Below, in pieces: positions 32,227 to 41,172 of a stretch of 64,000 nucleotides of DNA. The notes beneath the pieces were generated by a model that worked only from the letters and a program-made list of their open reading frames with translations, was not told the DNA's origin and made no database searches. The number at the start of each line of letters is the position of its first letter. Position 1 is the first letter of the stretch. The DNA is from Candidatus Sericytochromatia bacterium. GTDB lineage: Bacteria > Cyanobacteriota > Sericytochromatia > S15B-MN24 > JAQBPE01. The translations under genes were made by a program, and so were the position numbers. The stretch lies in contig JAYKJB010000038.1 in the NCBI GenBank assembly GCA_035285325.1, positions 19,248 to 83,247 on the forward strand, written 5' to 3'.

Positions 32227-35200
32227 ATGCAGGACTGGGATCTCAAGAAGTGGGGCGACCCGGCCACGCTGCGCCGAGGCGCTGCTTACGTGAAGCGCGG
32301 GGCCGTCGGCTCTCGCGAGGTGACGGAACCTCAGGTGGGGCACCTGGTCATCGAGGCGGAGGTCGACGAGGGTCCGTTGACCCCCGTGCGGGTTCGCTTG
32401 CATTGGGACGGGCGGCAACTCGAGGCGGTCTGCAGCTGCCCCATGTCCCCTCCCTGCAAGCACGCGATGGCCCTGGCGATGGCGCACATCCAGGACGCCT
32501 CGCGGGCGCCGGTCAGCCAGGGGGCCGAGACGGTCTCCGGGCTGCGTCCCGGCCAGGAGGTGCTCTGCTACAACGTGCATCTCGCGCCGCCGCCCAAGCG
32601 TCTGGAGAAACAGTACGCCAGAAACCTGGCCGTGTGGGTGTCCCTGGAACGCGCGGTGGTGATGGATGACGGGCTTCCAGGCCTGCCACGCCCCCTGGCG
32701 ATGTGGGGGCCGATCAAGCGGGATGGTCTGACAGCCTTGGACGTGGCCGTGCTGGACCTGATTGAACCCTATTATCGCAGCCACCACCGCGATTTCTCGT
32801 CTCCCCACGCCCACGGCATCCCGTTGCGCGATGAGATGGTCAATCCGGTCTTTGCCTGGCTGGCGCGCAGCCCCTTCGTGTTCGGGGCTGGCCGGACGCC
32901 GCTCGAAATCCGGCCCGACCTGCCCATTCGCAGCGTGGGTGGGCCCTATGAATCGCTGTGGGACATCGAAGGGCAACTGGTGGTGGGCGCCACCGCCCGC
33001 CTGGTGGGGGCCGAGCCTGCCTGGCTGCAGGTGCGGGAAACAATGCGCCCCTTGCTGGAAGTGCCCGGGGAGGGCGCCGGGGAGGCGCTGGAGCCAGGCC
33101 AGACCTCCGACCCTGGCGAAGCGAATCTGGCGGAGACCGTTCGCCACGACGACGTGGCTCCGCGCGCGCGCCTGACGCTCTCGGAGGAAGGCGAGCGCCT
33201 GATCGCTCGGGTCACCTTCCGCTACGATGCGTCCGGTCCGGTATCCCCCACGGACAGTCGCGCCCTGCTCGGCGGCGAGAAAAATGGGGTCTGGGGTGCC
33301 TGGCAGCGCGACCCGGCAGCGGAGAAGGCCCTGGTCGAGCGCCTGGGCCCAACCGGTCTGGATGCGCGCGGGGGTGGCCAGTACTGGGCCTGGGGCGATC
33401 TGGCGCTGGCCTTCCTGATGGATGAGGTGCCGCTCCTGCTTGCAGAAGGCTGGGAGGTCTTTGGCGAGGAGCGACTGGCCAATCTGAGGGTCAATCGCCA
33501 ACGGGCGCACCTGTCGATGGGGATTTCCTCCGGCATCGACTGGTTCGATCTGAAAACCGCCGTGCGCATCGATGGGGAACTGGTGCCCTGGACGGCCCTG
33601 CGAGAAGCCTTCAAGCAAAATTCCAGGTTCGTGAAGTTGGGCAGTGGCGCCTATGGCCGTCTTCCCGAGGAATGGCTGGCGCGTCAGGTTCAGTTGGCCC
33701 AGAGCCTGGGCATTCAGGGCGAGGGGGAAGCGGAAGGCTTCTCCCAGCGCCTTCCGCGTTATCTGGCCCCCTCTGCCCGCGAGTTGCTCGAACTGGCCTC
33801 CGATGCCTCGGTCGATGTGGACTGGCGGCAGTTTTTGCAGGGCCTCGAAGGGATTGACAGCATTCCCGAGGTCGAGACACCGACAGGTTTTCGCGGTGAG
33901 TTGCGCCAGTATCAGCTGCGCGGTCTGGCGCGCCTGTGGTTCTGGCGGGAGTATGGCCTGCACGGCATTCTGGCCGACGAGATGGGCCTCGGTAAGACCA
34001 TCCAGGCGATCGCCCTGTTGCTGCACCAGAAGTCCTCCGGCAGCACCGGGCCCAGCCTGCTGGTGGCGCCCACCAGCGTGGTCTACAACTGGGAGCAGGA
34101 AATCGCGCGCTTCGCGCCGGAGCTGAAGGTGCTGGTGCTGCATGGCTCGGATCGTCACGCACGCTTTGACAGCCTGCCCGATGCCGATGTGGTGGTCACC
34201 AGTTATGGCCTGCTTCAGCGAGACCGCAATGTTTTGCTGGAGCAACCGTTTCATTTCGCGATTCTGGACGAGGCCCAGAAAATCAAGAATCCTCGCTCCC
34301 AGGCGGCCAAGATGGCCTGCCGCATTCGGGCCCGCCATCGGCTCTGCCTGACGGGCACGCCGATCGAGAACAACCTGCTGGAATTCTGGAGCCTGTTCCA
34401 CTTCCTGATGCCCGGCCTGCTGGGCTCGGAGCGCCATTTCCGGCAAACCTACTTCAAGCCGGAGGCGACCGAGACCGCCTCGTCGCGCGATCAGCTGCGG
34501 CGGATGACCCGTCCGTTCTTGCTGCGGCGTCTGAAGGCCGATGTCGCGACCGATCTGCCGCCGCGCACCGAGATGGTCAGCTACTGCGAATTGGGCCCCG
34601 AGCAGCGCAAGCTCTACGATGAAACCTTGGCGGCCGTGCGCGGCCACATCTTCTCCGAGGTGCGCTCCAGGGGGTTGCGGCGGGCGCACTTCCACGTGCT
34701 GGAAGGCTTGCTGCGGCTGCGCCAGGTGGCCTGCGACCCCCGCTTGGTGCTCAAGGACGAGGCACGCGTGCCCTCGGCGAAGGTGGAGCAGTTCATGGAA
34801 CTGCTGCGCGAGATGCTGGCCGAGGGGCACCGTGTGCTGGTGTTCTCGCAATTCGTGAAGATGCTGGCCTTGCTGCGGACGGCGCTGGAGCAGGAAGACA
34901 TCGCCTACGCCTATCTCGATGGTCAGACCCGCGATCGCCTGGAGCGCGTCCAGCGCTTCAATGCGGATGACACGCCGGTGTTCCTGATCAGCCTGAAGGC
35001 GGGTGGCACGGGTCTCAACCTGACCGGGGCCGATTACGTCATCCACTTCGACCCGTGGTGGAATCCCGCCGTTGAGGATCAGGCGACGGACCGGGCCCAC
35101 CGGATCGGGCAGACGCGGCACGTGTTCAGCTACAAGCTGATTGCCCGCAACACGGTCGAGGAGAAGGTCCTGAGCCTGCAGGCCCAGAAGCGCCAGATGG

Positions 35201-35274
35201 TCCAGGATGTCCTGGGTAGCTCGGATCTCGGCTCGGAATTGACCCTGGAAGACCTCGAATTCCTGCTTGAGTAA
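32227..35274 (+). CDS. Snf2-family helicase with SWIM zinc finger
   Basis: A 1015-residue SWI2/SNF2-type ATPase that would translocate on DNA and displace proteins. The N-terminus has a SWIM finger (CSCPMSPPCKHAMALAMA, about 75-95). The C-terminal half has helicase motifs I (DEMGLGKTIQ), II (DEAQ in FAILDEAQKIKNP), III (LCLTGTPIENN), V (LISLKAGGTGLNLTGADYVIHFDPWWNP) and VI (QATDRAHRIGQT). It resembles the bacterial HepA/RapA-like group with SWIM found near many housekeeping genes, rather than RapA. ATG 32227 has no strong ribosome site. Monocistronic. Confidence 0.92.
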   Translation: MQDWDLKKWGDPATLRRGAAYVKRGAVGSREVTEPQVGHLVIEAEVDEGPLTPVRVRLHWDGRQLEAVCSCPMSPPCKHAMALAMAHIQDASRAPVSQGAETVSGLRPGQEVLCYNVHLAPPPKRLEKQYARNLAVWVSLERAVVMDDGLPGLPRPLAMWGPIKRDGLTALDVAVLDLIEPYYRSHHRDFSSPHAHGIPLRDEMVNPVFAWLARSPFVFGAGRTPLEIRPDLPIRSVGGPYESLWDIEGQLVVGATARLVGAEPAWLQVRETMRPLLEVPGEGAGEALEPGQTSDPGEANLAETVRHDDVAPRARLTLSEEGERLIARVTFRYDASGPVSPTDSRALLGGEKNGVWGAWQRDPAAEKALVERLGPTGLDARGGGQYWAWGDLALAFLMDEVPLLLAEGWEVFGEERLANLRVNRQRAHLSMGISSGIDWFDLKTAVRIDGELVPWTALREAFKQNSRFVKLGSGAYGRLPEEWLARQVQLAQSLGIQGEGEAEGFSQRLPRYLAPSARELLELASDASVDVDWRQFLQGLEGIDSIPEVETPTGFRGELRQYQLRGLARLWFWREYGLHGILADEMGLGKTIQAIALLLHQKSSGSTGPSLLVAPTSVVYNWEQEIARFAPELKVLVLHGSDRHARFDSLPDADVVVTSYGLLQRDRNVLLEQPFHFAILDEAQKIKNPRSQAAKMACRIRARHRLCLTGTPIENNLLEFWSLFHFLMPGLLGSERHFRQTYFKPEATETASSRDQLRRMTRPFLLRRLKADVATDLPPRTEMVSYCELGPEQRKLYDETLAAVRGHIFSEVRSRGLRRAHFHVLEGLLRLRQVACDPRLVLKDEARVPSAKVEQFMELLREMLAEGHRVLVFSQFVKMLALLRTALEQEDIAYAYLDGQTRDRLERVQRFNADDTPVFLISLKAGGTGLNLTGADYVIHFDPWWNPAVEDQATDRAHRIGQTRHVFSYKLIARNTVEEKVLSLQAQKRQMVQDVLGSSDLGSELTLEDLEFLLE

Positions 35275-35308
35275 ATATTCGGGATAATTGATCTTATCTG
35301 GAATATTT
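35273..35308 (+). terminator. inverted repeat at the end of the helicase gene
   Basis: AAATATTC (35273-35280) and GAATATTT (35301-35308) are exact complements around a 20-base loop. The left arm overlaps the TAA stop. The 3' arm ends in TTTT, so it is a possible weak terminator. The rest of the 263-base gap to 35537 shows nothing. Confidence 0.4.
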
Positions 35309-35537
35309 TGTCTCGCGCGTTCGGGGGTGCCACCCTCCGGCCGGCGGAGTTCATTGCAGCACAGGGGATTTCAGCGTTCGCCCCTTCAGCCACCGTTCAG
35401 ACCGGAGCCCGCCCGTTCCTTCGGCGTCCTCCGATAACCCTTCATGCCTGTATTGGCGCAGTATTCAGCCCGGTGTCAGGTCGTGGTCCGGCTGGTGTCA
35501 CCTGGCACATAACGCTGAAAATGACGAGCGCTCGCCG

Positions 35538-36353
35538 TTATCGGGCCAGCGAGAGCGTGCGCCCTGCAATGGTGTGTAATTGTTTGACTCCCAGCGCCCG
35601 CAGGAGGTCCATGGCCTGAGGATAACCGGCGCCGACATCCTCGGGCCGATGGGCGTCCGAGCAGAGCACCAGAGGCACCTCGGCCTCGACCAGCAGCGCG
35701 ATCCATTCCGGCGCCGGATAGATTTCCCGCACCGGCTTGCGCCAGCCCGCGGTGCTGACCTCGACGGCCATGCCGCTGGCCTTGATCTGCGGCGTCAGGC
35801 GCCTGTACCAGTCCATGGCCACCCGGGGCGCGTGAAATCCGAACACCTTGATCACATCCGCGTGGCCGATGATGTCGACCGGCCGATCCGCAATCATCTG
35901 CTCGAGAATCTGGAAGTAGGTGTTGTGGATTTCCTCGACGTCGCCCCGCTCCCACTGCTCGCGCATCTCATCGAGATCGAAGCCGAAGCCGCCCAACCAG
36001 TGGACGGAGCCAATCGCGTAATCGAACGGATATTGTGCCAGGAAGGTCTTCATGGCGGCCCCGTTTTCCGGCATGTAATCCATCTCGATGCCAATCTTGA
36101 CCGGCACGCCGCGCTCGCGGGCTGCCAGCAGCATGGCCAGATAGGCGTCCAGATCCTCGGTTTTTTTGCGGGCGACCCAGGGATTCCAGAGCAAATGCTT
36201 GGTCTGATGAAAGCGGTAGGCGTGTTCGGAGATGCCCAGATCGGTCACGCCGGCCTTGTGGCCCCAGGCCACGAACTCATCCAGCCAGGCTTGGGTGTAG
36301 GGGCCTCGCTCGACATGAACGTGATAGTCGGTGACGGTTTGGAAGGCACGCAC
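35538..36353 (-). CDS. histidinol-phosphatase (PHP family, HisJ-like)
   Basis: A 271-residue PHP-domain phosphatase. The metal-binding motifs are HVH in TDYHVHVERG, the His of LGISEHAYRFH, the Glu of GIEMDYMP, the His of IGSVHWLGGFGFD, the His of DIIGHADVIKVFG, and SDAHRPEDVG near the C-terminus. These match HisJ/HisK, which dephosphorylates L-histidinol phosphate in histidine synthesis. No other his genes are nearby. ATG 36353. The aminotransferase gene lies 94 bases upstream on the same strand. Confidence 0.85.
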   Translation of the reverse strand: MRAFQTVTDYHVHVERGPYTQAWLDEFVAWGHKAGVTDLGISEHAYRFHQTKHLLWNPWVARKKTEDLDAYLAMLLAARERGVPVKIGIEMDYMPENGAAMKTFLAQYPFDYAIGSVHWLGGFGFDLDEMREQWERGDVEEIHNTYFQILEQMIADRPVDIIGHADVIKVFGFHAPRVAMDWYRRLTPQIKASGMAVEVSTAGWRKPVREIYPAPEWIALLVEAEVPLVLCSDAHRPEDVGAGYPQAMDLLRALGVKQLHTIAGRTLSLAR

Positions 36354-36447
36354 GGTGGGACTCCTGCTGGTTGATACGGGGAAACCTTACATGATGCGGC
36401 GCGACGAGCGCTTGGAGGGGCGTTTCAACAGGCCGCCAGGGGTGGTG

Positions 36448-37596
36448 TCAGGTCGGTGTCTGGACATCGGGGTGGTCGAAGAAGGCCGCTATTCTGGCGG
36501 CGCCTGCCTGCAGGTCGGCCACGGGGGCCACCCAGGACAGCCTGAGCCAGCCCTCCGCCTCGAAGGCGGAGCCTGGAATCGTCACGACCCGCTGGCTCTC
36601 CAGCAAGGCCAGGGCGGCATCCAGCGAGGTTCTGGCGAAATCGGGCGGGAGGGCCACCAGGGTGTAGAAGGCCCCCTCCGGCGCGATGTGGCGCAGGCGG
36701 TGGTGGCTCAGGGCCGCGCGGATCGCCTGTCGTTGGGCGAGATAGTGGGCGAGCGCGGCCTCGATACCCGGAGATTCCGTCAGCACGGCGTGCGCGACCC
36801 GTTGGGAATAGGTGCTGGCGGAGGTCAGCAGGAACTGGTGGGCCTTGACCACCGCTTCCGTGATCGGCTTCGGGGCCAGCAGCCAGCCTAGGCGCAATCC
36901 GGTCAAGGCGTGGCTCTTGGAGAGGCTGTTGGCAACCAGGGTGCGGTCATACAGGCTGGCCAGAGAGGGGGGGCGTGGTTCGACATAACACAAGGCGCGG
37001 TAAACCTCGTCGATGAGCACGTAGGGGCGCTCGCCGCCTCGCTGTGACAACCCCTCCGCCAGGGCTAGCAGTGCCGCCGCCGACCAGACCCGCCCGGTCG
37101 GATTGGCCGGCGTGGCGAGCACGATGAGGCGCGTGTTCGGCGAGAGCGCCGCGAGCACACGGGCCGGGTCGGGGGCGTAGTCCTCGGCAGAATCCATCAC
37201 CACGAAGCGGTGAGCAATTCCCTCCAGGGCACACAGCTTGGCATAGGCGGGGTAGCAGGGGGCCACGATCAGCACCTCGTGACAGGCGGGGTCACAGAGC
37301 ACCTTGATGGCCAGGTAGAGGGCTTCCTGCGAGCCGACCGTGACGCACACGTTCTCCGGCTGATCGAGACCTGGATAGGCACAGGAGGCGGCGATCGCCT
37401 CTCTCAGGTCCAGAGCGCCGGCATTCGGCGTGTAGGGGCAGCCGTGTCGTTGCACCCAGGCCGTGGCCCGTTCGAAGGGGGCCAGGTCGGGTCTCAGCAA
37501 GGGTTCCCCGAGGCCCAGGTCAATGTCACCGGGTTGTTTTTTCGCGTGGATGGCGCGGATCAGGGAGGCAGGGATGGCGGACAGTTGCGGGTTCAT
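36448..37596 (-). CDS. PLP-dependent class I/II aminotransferase
   Basis: A 382-residue fold-type I aminotransferase. The PLP-stacking Tyr lies in CPYTPNAGALDLREAI, cofactor-binding Asn in ATPANPTGRVW and Asp in YVLIDEVYRALCYV, the Schiff-base Lys in NSLSKSHALTGLRLGW, and the substrate Arg in WLRLSWVAP. It may supply an aspartate/aminopimelate-type step given the dap genes nearby, but substrate cannot be assigned. ATG 37596 immediately follows a terminator hairpin on the minus strand, so it may have its own promoter or depend on readthrough from the ferredoxin gene. Confidence 0.9.
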   Translation of the reverse strand: MNPQLSAIPASLIRAIHAKKQPGDIDLGLGEPLLRPDLAPFERATAWVQRHGCPYTPNAGALDLREAIAASCAYPGLDQPENVCVTVGSQEALYLAIKVLCDPACHEVLIVAPCYPAYAKLCALEGIAHRFVVMDSAEDYAPDPARVLAALSPNTRLIVLATPANPTGRVWSAAALLALAEGLSQRGGERPYVLIDEVYRALCYVEPRPPSLASLYDRTLVANSLSKSHALTGLRLGWLLAPKPITEAVVKAHQFLLTSASTYSQRVAHAVLTESPGIEAALAHYLAQRQAIRAALSHHRLRHIAPEGAFYTLVALPPDFARTSLDAALALLESQRVVTIPGSAFEAEGWLRLSWVAPVADLQAGAARIAAFFDHPDVQTPT

Positions 37597-37608
37597 GGTT
37601 CTGGGCGT

Positions 37609-37635
37609 AAAAAAAGCCCCGTTTGGCACGGGGCT
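37609..37635 (-). terminator. intrinsic terminator after the ferredoxin gene
   Basis: On the minus strand AGCCCCGT (37635-37628) pairs with ACGGGGCT (37622-37615) around a 5-base loop, followed directly by a T-run (37615-37609). It lies 17 bases past the ferredoxin stop. Confidence 0.85.
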
Positions 37636-37651
37636 CCGCTCGGCGCGGGAC

Positions 37652-37888
37652 TCAAAGGTCGCCGTCGTCCCCGATGGCGTTCACCGGACAGCCGGCCAGG
37701 GCCTCCTGACAAGCGGCATCCTCATCAGGCGAGGTCGGCTGCTTGTAGCAGACGTCGTGGGTGCCGTCTTCCACCGCGCGGAAATTGTCCGGCGCCAGCG
37801 ATTCACACAGGTTGCAGAAGATGCAGGTTTCGTCGACGTAATATTTGCCCGTCGCGTTGTCAGCGTATTTGGTCGCTTTATCGGCCAT
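37652..37888 (-). CDS. [4Fe-4S] ferredoxin
   Basis: A 78-residue acidic electron carrier. The first three cluster ligands are in DETCIFCNLCESLAP (CxxCxxC) and the fourth in GCPVNAI near the C-terminus; an extra Cys is in HDVCYKQP, and another in AACQEA. The single-cluster layout and 78-residue length fit a bacterial-type ferredoxin of the 4Fe class, low in the tail sequence GDDGDL. ATG 37888 with AGGAG seven bases upstream; the longer frame upstream is not conserved. It is flanked by a strong intrinsic terminator, hence its own transcript; the likely promoter is TTGCCG-N17-CATGAT on the minus strand (38011-37983). Confidence 0.85.
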   Translation of the reverse strand: MADKATKYADNATGKYYVDETCIFCNLCESLAPDNFRAVEDGTHDVCYKQPTSPDEDAACQEALAGCPVNAIGDDGDL

Positions 37889-37982
37889 GGAGATGCTCCT
37901 GAAAGGGTCGAGGATGGGGGAGCCGGAGTCGTGGCGCCCCGACGGGCCTCGGTGTGTCGGTCGTGGACCCTCCCGAGTCCGT

Positions 37983-38011
37983 ATCATGCCAGATTGGCGT
38001 CCGTCCGGCAA
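37983..38011 (-). promoter_or_regulatory. candidate ferredoxin promoter
   Basis: Minus strand TTGCCG (38011-38006), 17-base spacer, CATGAT (37988-37983), 95 bases before the ferredoxin start. Both hexamers are imperfect. Confidence 0.35.
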
Positions 38012-38040
38012 CCGGGCCGCCCGCGCAGGGGCCTGGCACG

Positions 38041-39114
38041 TCAATTTTCAGCGGTCAGGAACTGTTGCAGGTGGCGGTGGCAGGTTTCGAGGTCCGCGAA
38101 CGCGATCGACTCGCGGGCCTGATGCGCCTGTGCCGTTTCGCCCGGTCCGAAATTGAGGGCTGGAATGCCACGAGCGGTCAGGCGGGCGACATCCGTCCAG
38201 GCTTGCTTGGGCTCGAGCGGCAGCTGGGCACGGGCCTGCCAGGCCTGAACCAGCGGATGGTCCAGACACACGTCGCCAGCTGGCGCCTCATCGACCCACT
38301 CGACCTCCGCCTCGCCGTCAACCAGCGCCAGCAGTTCCTGCTTGGCCTGCATCAGACTCTTGCCGGGCGCGAAACGCAGGTTGACGTTGACGCTGAAGGC
38401 ATCCGGAATCACGTTGCGGGAATTGCTGGTGCTGGCCATCGTGGGATTGGCCACCTCGTAATACACCAGTTCACCCTGACGCACGGCCACGCGGTCCCGG
38501 TCGCGCAGCCGGCTGAGCACGGGGATGGCCGCATAGATCGCGTTCTTGCCCTGCCAGGGCCGGGCACTGTGGGCCCGCTGCCCCCGAAAGGTGAGCAGGG
38601 CGTGCAGTCCGCCGACACAGCCCAGTTGCAGGCGATTGTCCGTGGGCTCCAGGCAGATGCCGAGGTCCAGCGGGGGGATCAGGCCTCGCTGGAAGACTTC
38701 CTCCAGGCCATTCTCACTCGCGGGGCCCTCCTCCTTGTCGTAAAACACGCCAACCAGGTTAAAACGCTGGCTGTGCAATGGTTCGGAGAGTAATGCGAGC
38801 ATGACCGCCAGGCCGCCCTTCATGTCACTGGCGCCACATCCGTAGACCCGTCCGTCTCGCATCTCCAGCGGCTGATCCTGGGCAGGCCTGACCGTGTCGA
38901 GGTGTCCGAACAGGCCGATCGTGGGCCGCCCCTCTTGCCGTGTCGTTTGGCATATGATGGAGTTGCAGTAGCGCGTGGTGTGTAGGTTTTTGGGTTTTCC
39001 GAGGAGATGCTCGTGGACCACGGTGGCCAGGTCGGCTTCCTGGCCAGTGACCGAAGGGATGCCACAGAGGGCGAGCGTCATGCCCGCCAGATCGCGCGCG
39101 TCCGGCAGGCTCAC
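38041..39114 (-). CDS. dapE: succinyl-diaminopimelate desuccinylase
   Basis: Hydrolyses N-succinyl-LL-2,6-diaminopimelate to LL-DAP and succinate in the succinylase branch of lysine/peptidoglycan DAP synthesis. The 357-residue M20-type di-zinc enzyme has ligands in FGHLDTVRP (His), GCGASDMKGG (bridging Asp), YDKEEGPASENG (catalytic base and ligand Glu pair) and CLEPTDN (Glu), with the lid-domain segment GQRAHSARPWQGKNA. The ATG overlaps dapD's stop (ATGA), so the two are coupled. Confidence 0.93.
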   Translation of the reverse strand: MSLPDARDLAGMTLALCGIPSVTGQEADLATVVHEHLLGKPKNLHTTRYCNSIICQTTRQEGRPTIGLFGHLDTVRPAQDQPLEMRDGRVYGCGASDMKGGLAVMLALLSEPLHSQRFNLVGVFYDKEEGPASENGLEEVFQRGLIPPLDLGICLEPTDNRLQLGCVGGLHALLTFRGQRAHSARPWQGKNAIYAAIPVLSRLRDRDRVAVRQGELVYYEVANPTMASTSNSRNVIPDAFSVNVNLRFAPGKSLMQAKQELLALVDGEAEVEWVDEAPAGDVCLDHPLVQAWQARAQLPLEPKQAWTDVARLTARGIPALNFGPGETAQAHQARESIAFADLETCHRHLQQFLTAEN

Positions 39115-39935
39115 ACCGACACCTCGAAGGTCCGCAGCACGTCGTTCAAGCTGGTCTTCAGATCCGTGCTGGCCTGACGTTCCCCGATGATCAGCGCGCA
39201 GGGCACCTGAAATGAACCACCTGGAAAGGTTTTAGGGATTGAGCCCGGAATCACGACAGCCCGGGCCGGTACCCGACCCTTGCGGATCGGCACGTCGGGT
39301 TGGCGGGCATCGACGATCGGGGTCGAGGCCGTGAGCACCACGCCAGCGCCCAGCACCGCTTGTTCTTCCACGATGACGCCCTCCACCAGGATGCAGCGCG
39401 AACCGATGAAGGCCCCGTCTTCCACGATCACGGGCCGGGCGGCCGGGGGCTCCAGCACCCCGCCGATGCCCACTCCCCCGGACAGGTGGACGTTCCGGCC
39501 AATCTGGGCGCAACTCCCGACCGTGGCCCACGTGTCGATCATGGTGCCGGCCCCCACGTAGGCCCCCACATTCACATAGCCGGGCATCAGGATGCAGCCC
39601 GGCTCAAGGAAAGAGCCGTGCCGGGCCACCCCAGGGGGAACGACCCGAATGCCGGCCTGCGCGAGGTTCGTTTTGGTCGGCACCTTGTCAAAAAAGCGCA
39701 GGTCGCCCGCCGCGATCTCGGCCAGCGGTTGCTTGGCGAAGTAGAGCAAGATGGCCTGCTTGACCCAATCATTCACGACCCACCCGTCCGGCTGTTTTTC
39801 GGCCACGCGGACCTGCCCCTGATCGAGCAGGGACAAGGTTTCGTCGATGGCCGACGTGACGTTCGCCGCACTCAGCAGGCTGCGGTCTTCGAAGGCTTGA
39901 CGGATCAACGAGGCCAGCGTGGTGAGGTCAGACAT
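39111..39935 (-). CDS. dapD: tetrahydrodipicolinate N-succinyltransferase
   Basis: Transfers succinyl from succinyl-CoA to tetrahydrodipicolinate, the step before the aminotransferase and DapE. The 274-residue protein (E. coli DapD is 274) has a left-handed beta-helix of hexapeptide repeats (about 105-215; GCILMPGYVNVGAYVGAGTMIDTWATVGS) and the conserved GVGIGGVLEP. I start at ATG 39935 (GGAG seven bases upstream) rather than ATG 39947. It is followed with a 4-base overlap by dapE. The presence of dapD/dapE shows DAP is made by the succinylase route. Confidence 0.93.
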   Translation of the reverse strand: MSDLTTLASLIRQAFEDRSLLSAANVTSAIDETLSLLDQGQVRVAEKQPDGWVVNDWVKQAILLYFAKQPLAEIAAGDLRFFDKVPTKTNLAQAGIRVVPPGVARHGSFLEPGCILMPGYVNVGAYVGAGTMIDTWATVGSCAQIGRNVHLSGGVGIGGVLEPPAARPVIVEDGAFIGSRCILVEGVIVEEQAVLGAGVVLTASTPIVDARQPDVPIRKGRVPARAVVIPGSIPKTFPGGSFQVPCALIIGERQASTDLKTSLNDVLRTFEVSV

Positions 39936-40170
39936 TCCAGGCTCCATTTTTGGGTATGACGGTGTATGGGATTGGCGTGGTGAGCGGTCGCCTTCATTTC
40001 ATCATAGGCCATCCTTCGGAAGGCGACCACGAAACCCCGTCAAATGCCTCGGAGATGCCCCTTGTGGCCGCTTGACGGGTCTCGGACCCGACTTCTATCC
40101 TGAGGCACCCAGAGGTTCGTTGCGCTGTCGTCCGCCTCGTGGCCTGATGGGCCGACTGCAAGGAGTATCC

Positions 40171-41172
40171 GTGTCGAAGAAGTACGCAATCTTGGTGGTG
40201 GACGACGAGCCGGACAATCTCTTGCTCCTCGAACGGGTTCTGCGGCGTGAGTACAACGTGTTTTCCGCCAACAGCGGGGCCGAAGCGCTCGAGTTCCTCG
40301 AGGGCATGGACGTCGACATGATCATTTCCGACCAGCGCATGCCGCAGATGACCGGCGCCGAATTGCTGGGCGCGGCCTACCTGCGGGATCCGGACCAGGT
40401 GCGCATCTTGTTGACCGCCTATTCCGACGTCAAGGACATCATCGCCGCCATCAATGCGGGCCACATCTATCAGTACCTCTCCAAGCCGTGGGACCCTGAT
40501 GAACTTAAACTTGTCGTGAAGCGCTCCTTGGAGTCCTACCAGCTGACGTTGGACAACCGTCGGATGCTGGCGGAGTATCGCAACGACGAGGCCATGGTGC
40601 TCTCGGCCTTTTCCAACATCGTGGGGCGTCTCGAAGAACGGGCGCCGCATTGTCGCGGGCGGGCCGGCCGTGTCAAGGAATATGCCAGCGCGCTGGCGCG
40701 GGAGCTGCGGCTGTTCGGTGAGGAGATGACCCAACTCGAGGCGGCCGCCCACCTGTATCAGCTGGGCACCTTGGTGCTGCCGGACGCGTTTCTCAACGCG
40801 TCGCCCGAGGCCCTGGATGAGGCGGCGCGTCAGGCGCTGGCGCTCGGTCCCTCCTCCAGTGAGGAGATGCTGCTTCCACTGCCGTTCTTCGTCAGGGCCA
40901 CTCCGCTGTTGGCACAACTGTTGGAATGCTACGACGGCTCCGGGCCACAGGGCTTGCGGGGCCACGACATCCCGCTGCTGGCTCGCGTCTTGCGGGTGGC
41001 GATCGCCTTCGAAGAGCTGGTGCAGGGTCAGCCAGGCGTGGCCGGCATCGCCAAGGACGCGGCGATCGCCGCGCTCAAGGCGGACCAGGGCGTGCGGTTC
41101 GACCCTGAACTGGTTAGCCAGTTTGCCGATGTCCTGGCGGCCAATCCGGACCTTGCTCCATGCCTCAGTTGA
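40171..41172 (+). CDS. response regulator with degenerate HD-GYP domain
   Basis: A 333-residue protein. The N-terminal receiver has the acidic pair D11/D12, phospho-acceptor D54 (IISDQRMP) and the conserved Lys in YLSKPWD. The C-terminal half (about 155-320) aligns with HD-GYP cyclic-di-GMP phosphodiesterases by REYAS/ARELRLFGEEM, AAHLYQLG, LPDAFL and YDGSGPQGLRGHDIPLLARVLRVAIAFEEL. The catalytic HD pair is Y196-Q197 and the GYP motif is replaced by GSGP-Q, so it is unlikely to hydrolyse c-di-GMP. It may bind the nucleotide or a protein partner. GTG 40171 with AAGGAG five bases upstream. Overlaps the next gene by 13 bases. Confidence 0.82.
   Translation: MSKKYAILVVDDEPDNLLLLERVLRREYNVFSANSGAEALEFLEGMDVDMIISDQRMPQMTGAELLGAAYLRDPDQVRILLTAYSDVKDIIAAINAGHIYQYLSKPWDPDELKLVVKRSLESYQLTLDNRRMLAEYRNDEAMVLSAFSNIVGRLEERAPHCRGRAGRVKEYASALARELRLFGEEMTQLEAAAHLYQLGTLVLPDAFLNASPEALDEAARQALALGPSSSEEMLLPLPFFVRATPLLAQLLECYDGSGPQGLRGHDIPLLARVLRVAIAFEELVQGQPGVAGIAKDAAIAALKADQGVRFDPELVSQFADVLAANPDLAPCLS

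Noticed and set aside
32086..35121. 1011-codon open frame on the minus strand opposite the Snf2 helicase
   Set aside because: The plus strand has all Snf2 motifs; the antisense frame is a composition artefact.
35308..35619. 103-codon plus-strand frame after the helicase gene
   Set aside because: Runs antisense into hisJ, lacks a ribosome site and resembles random high-GC translation.
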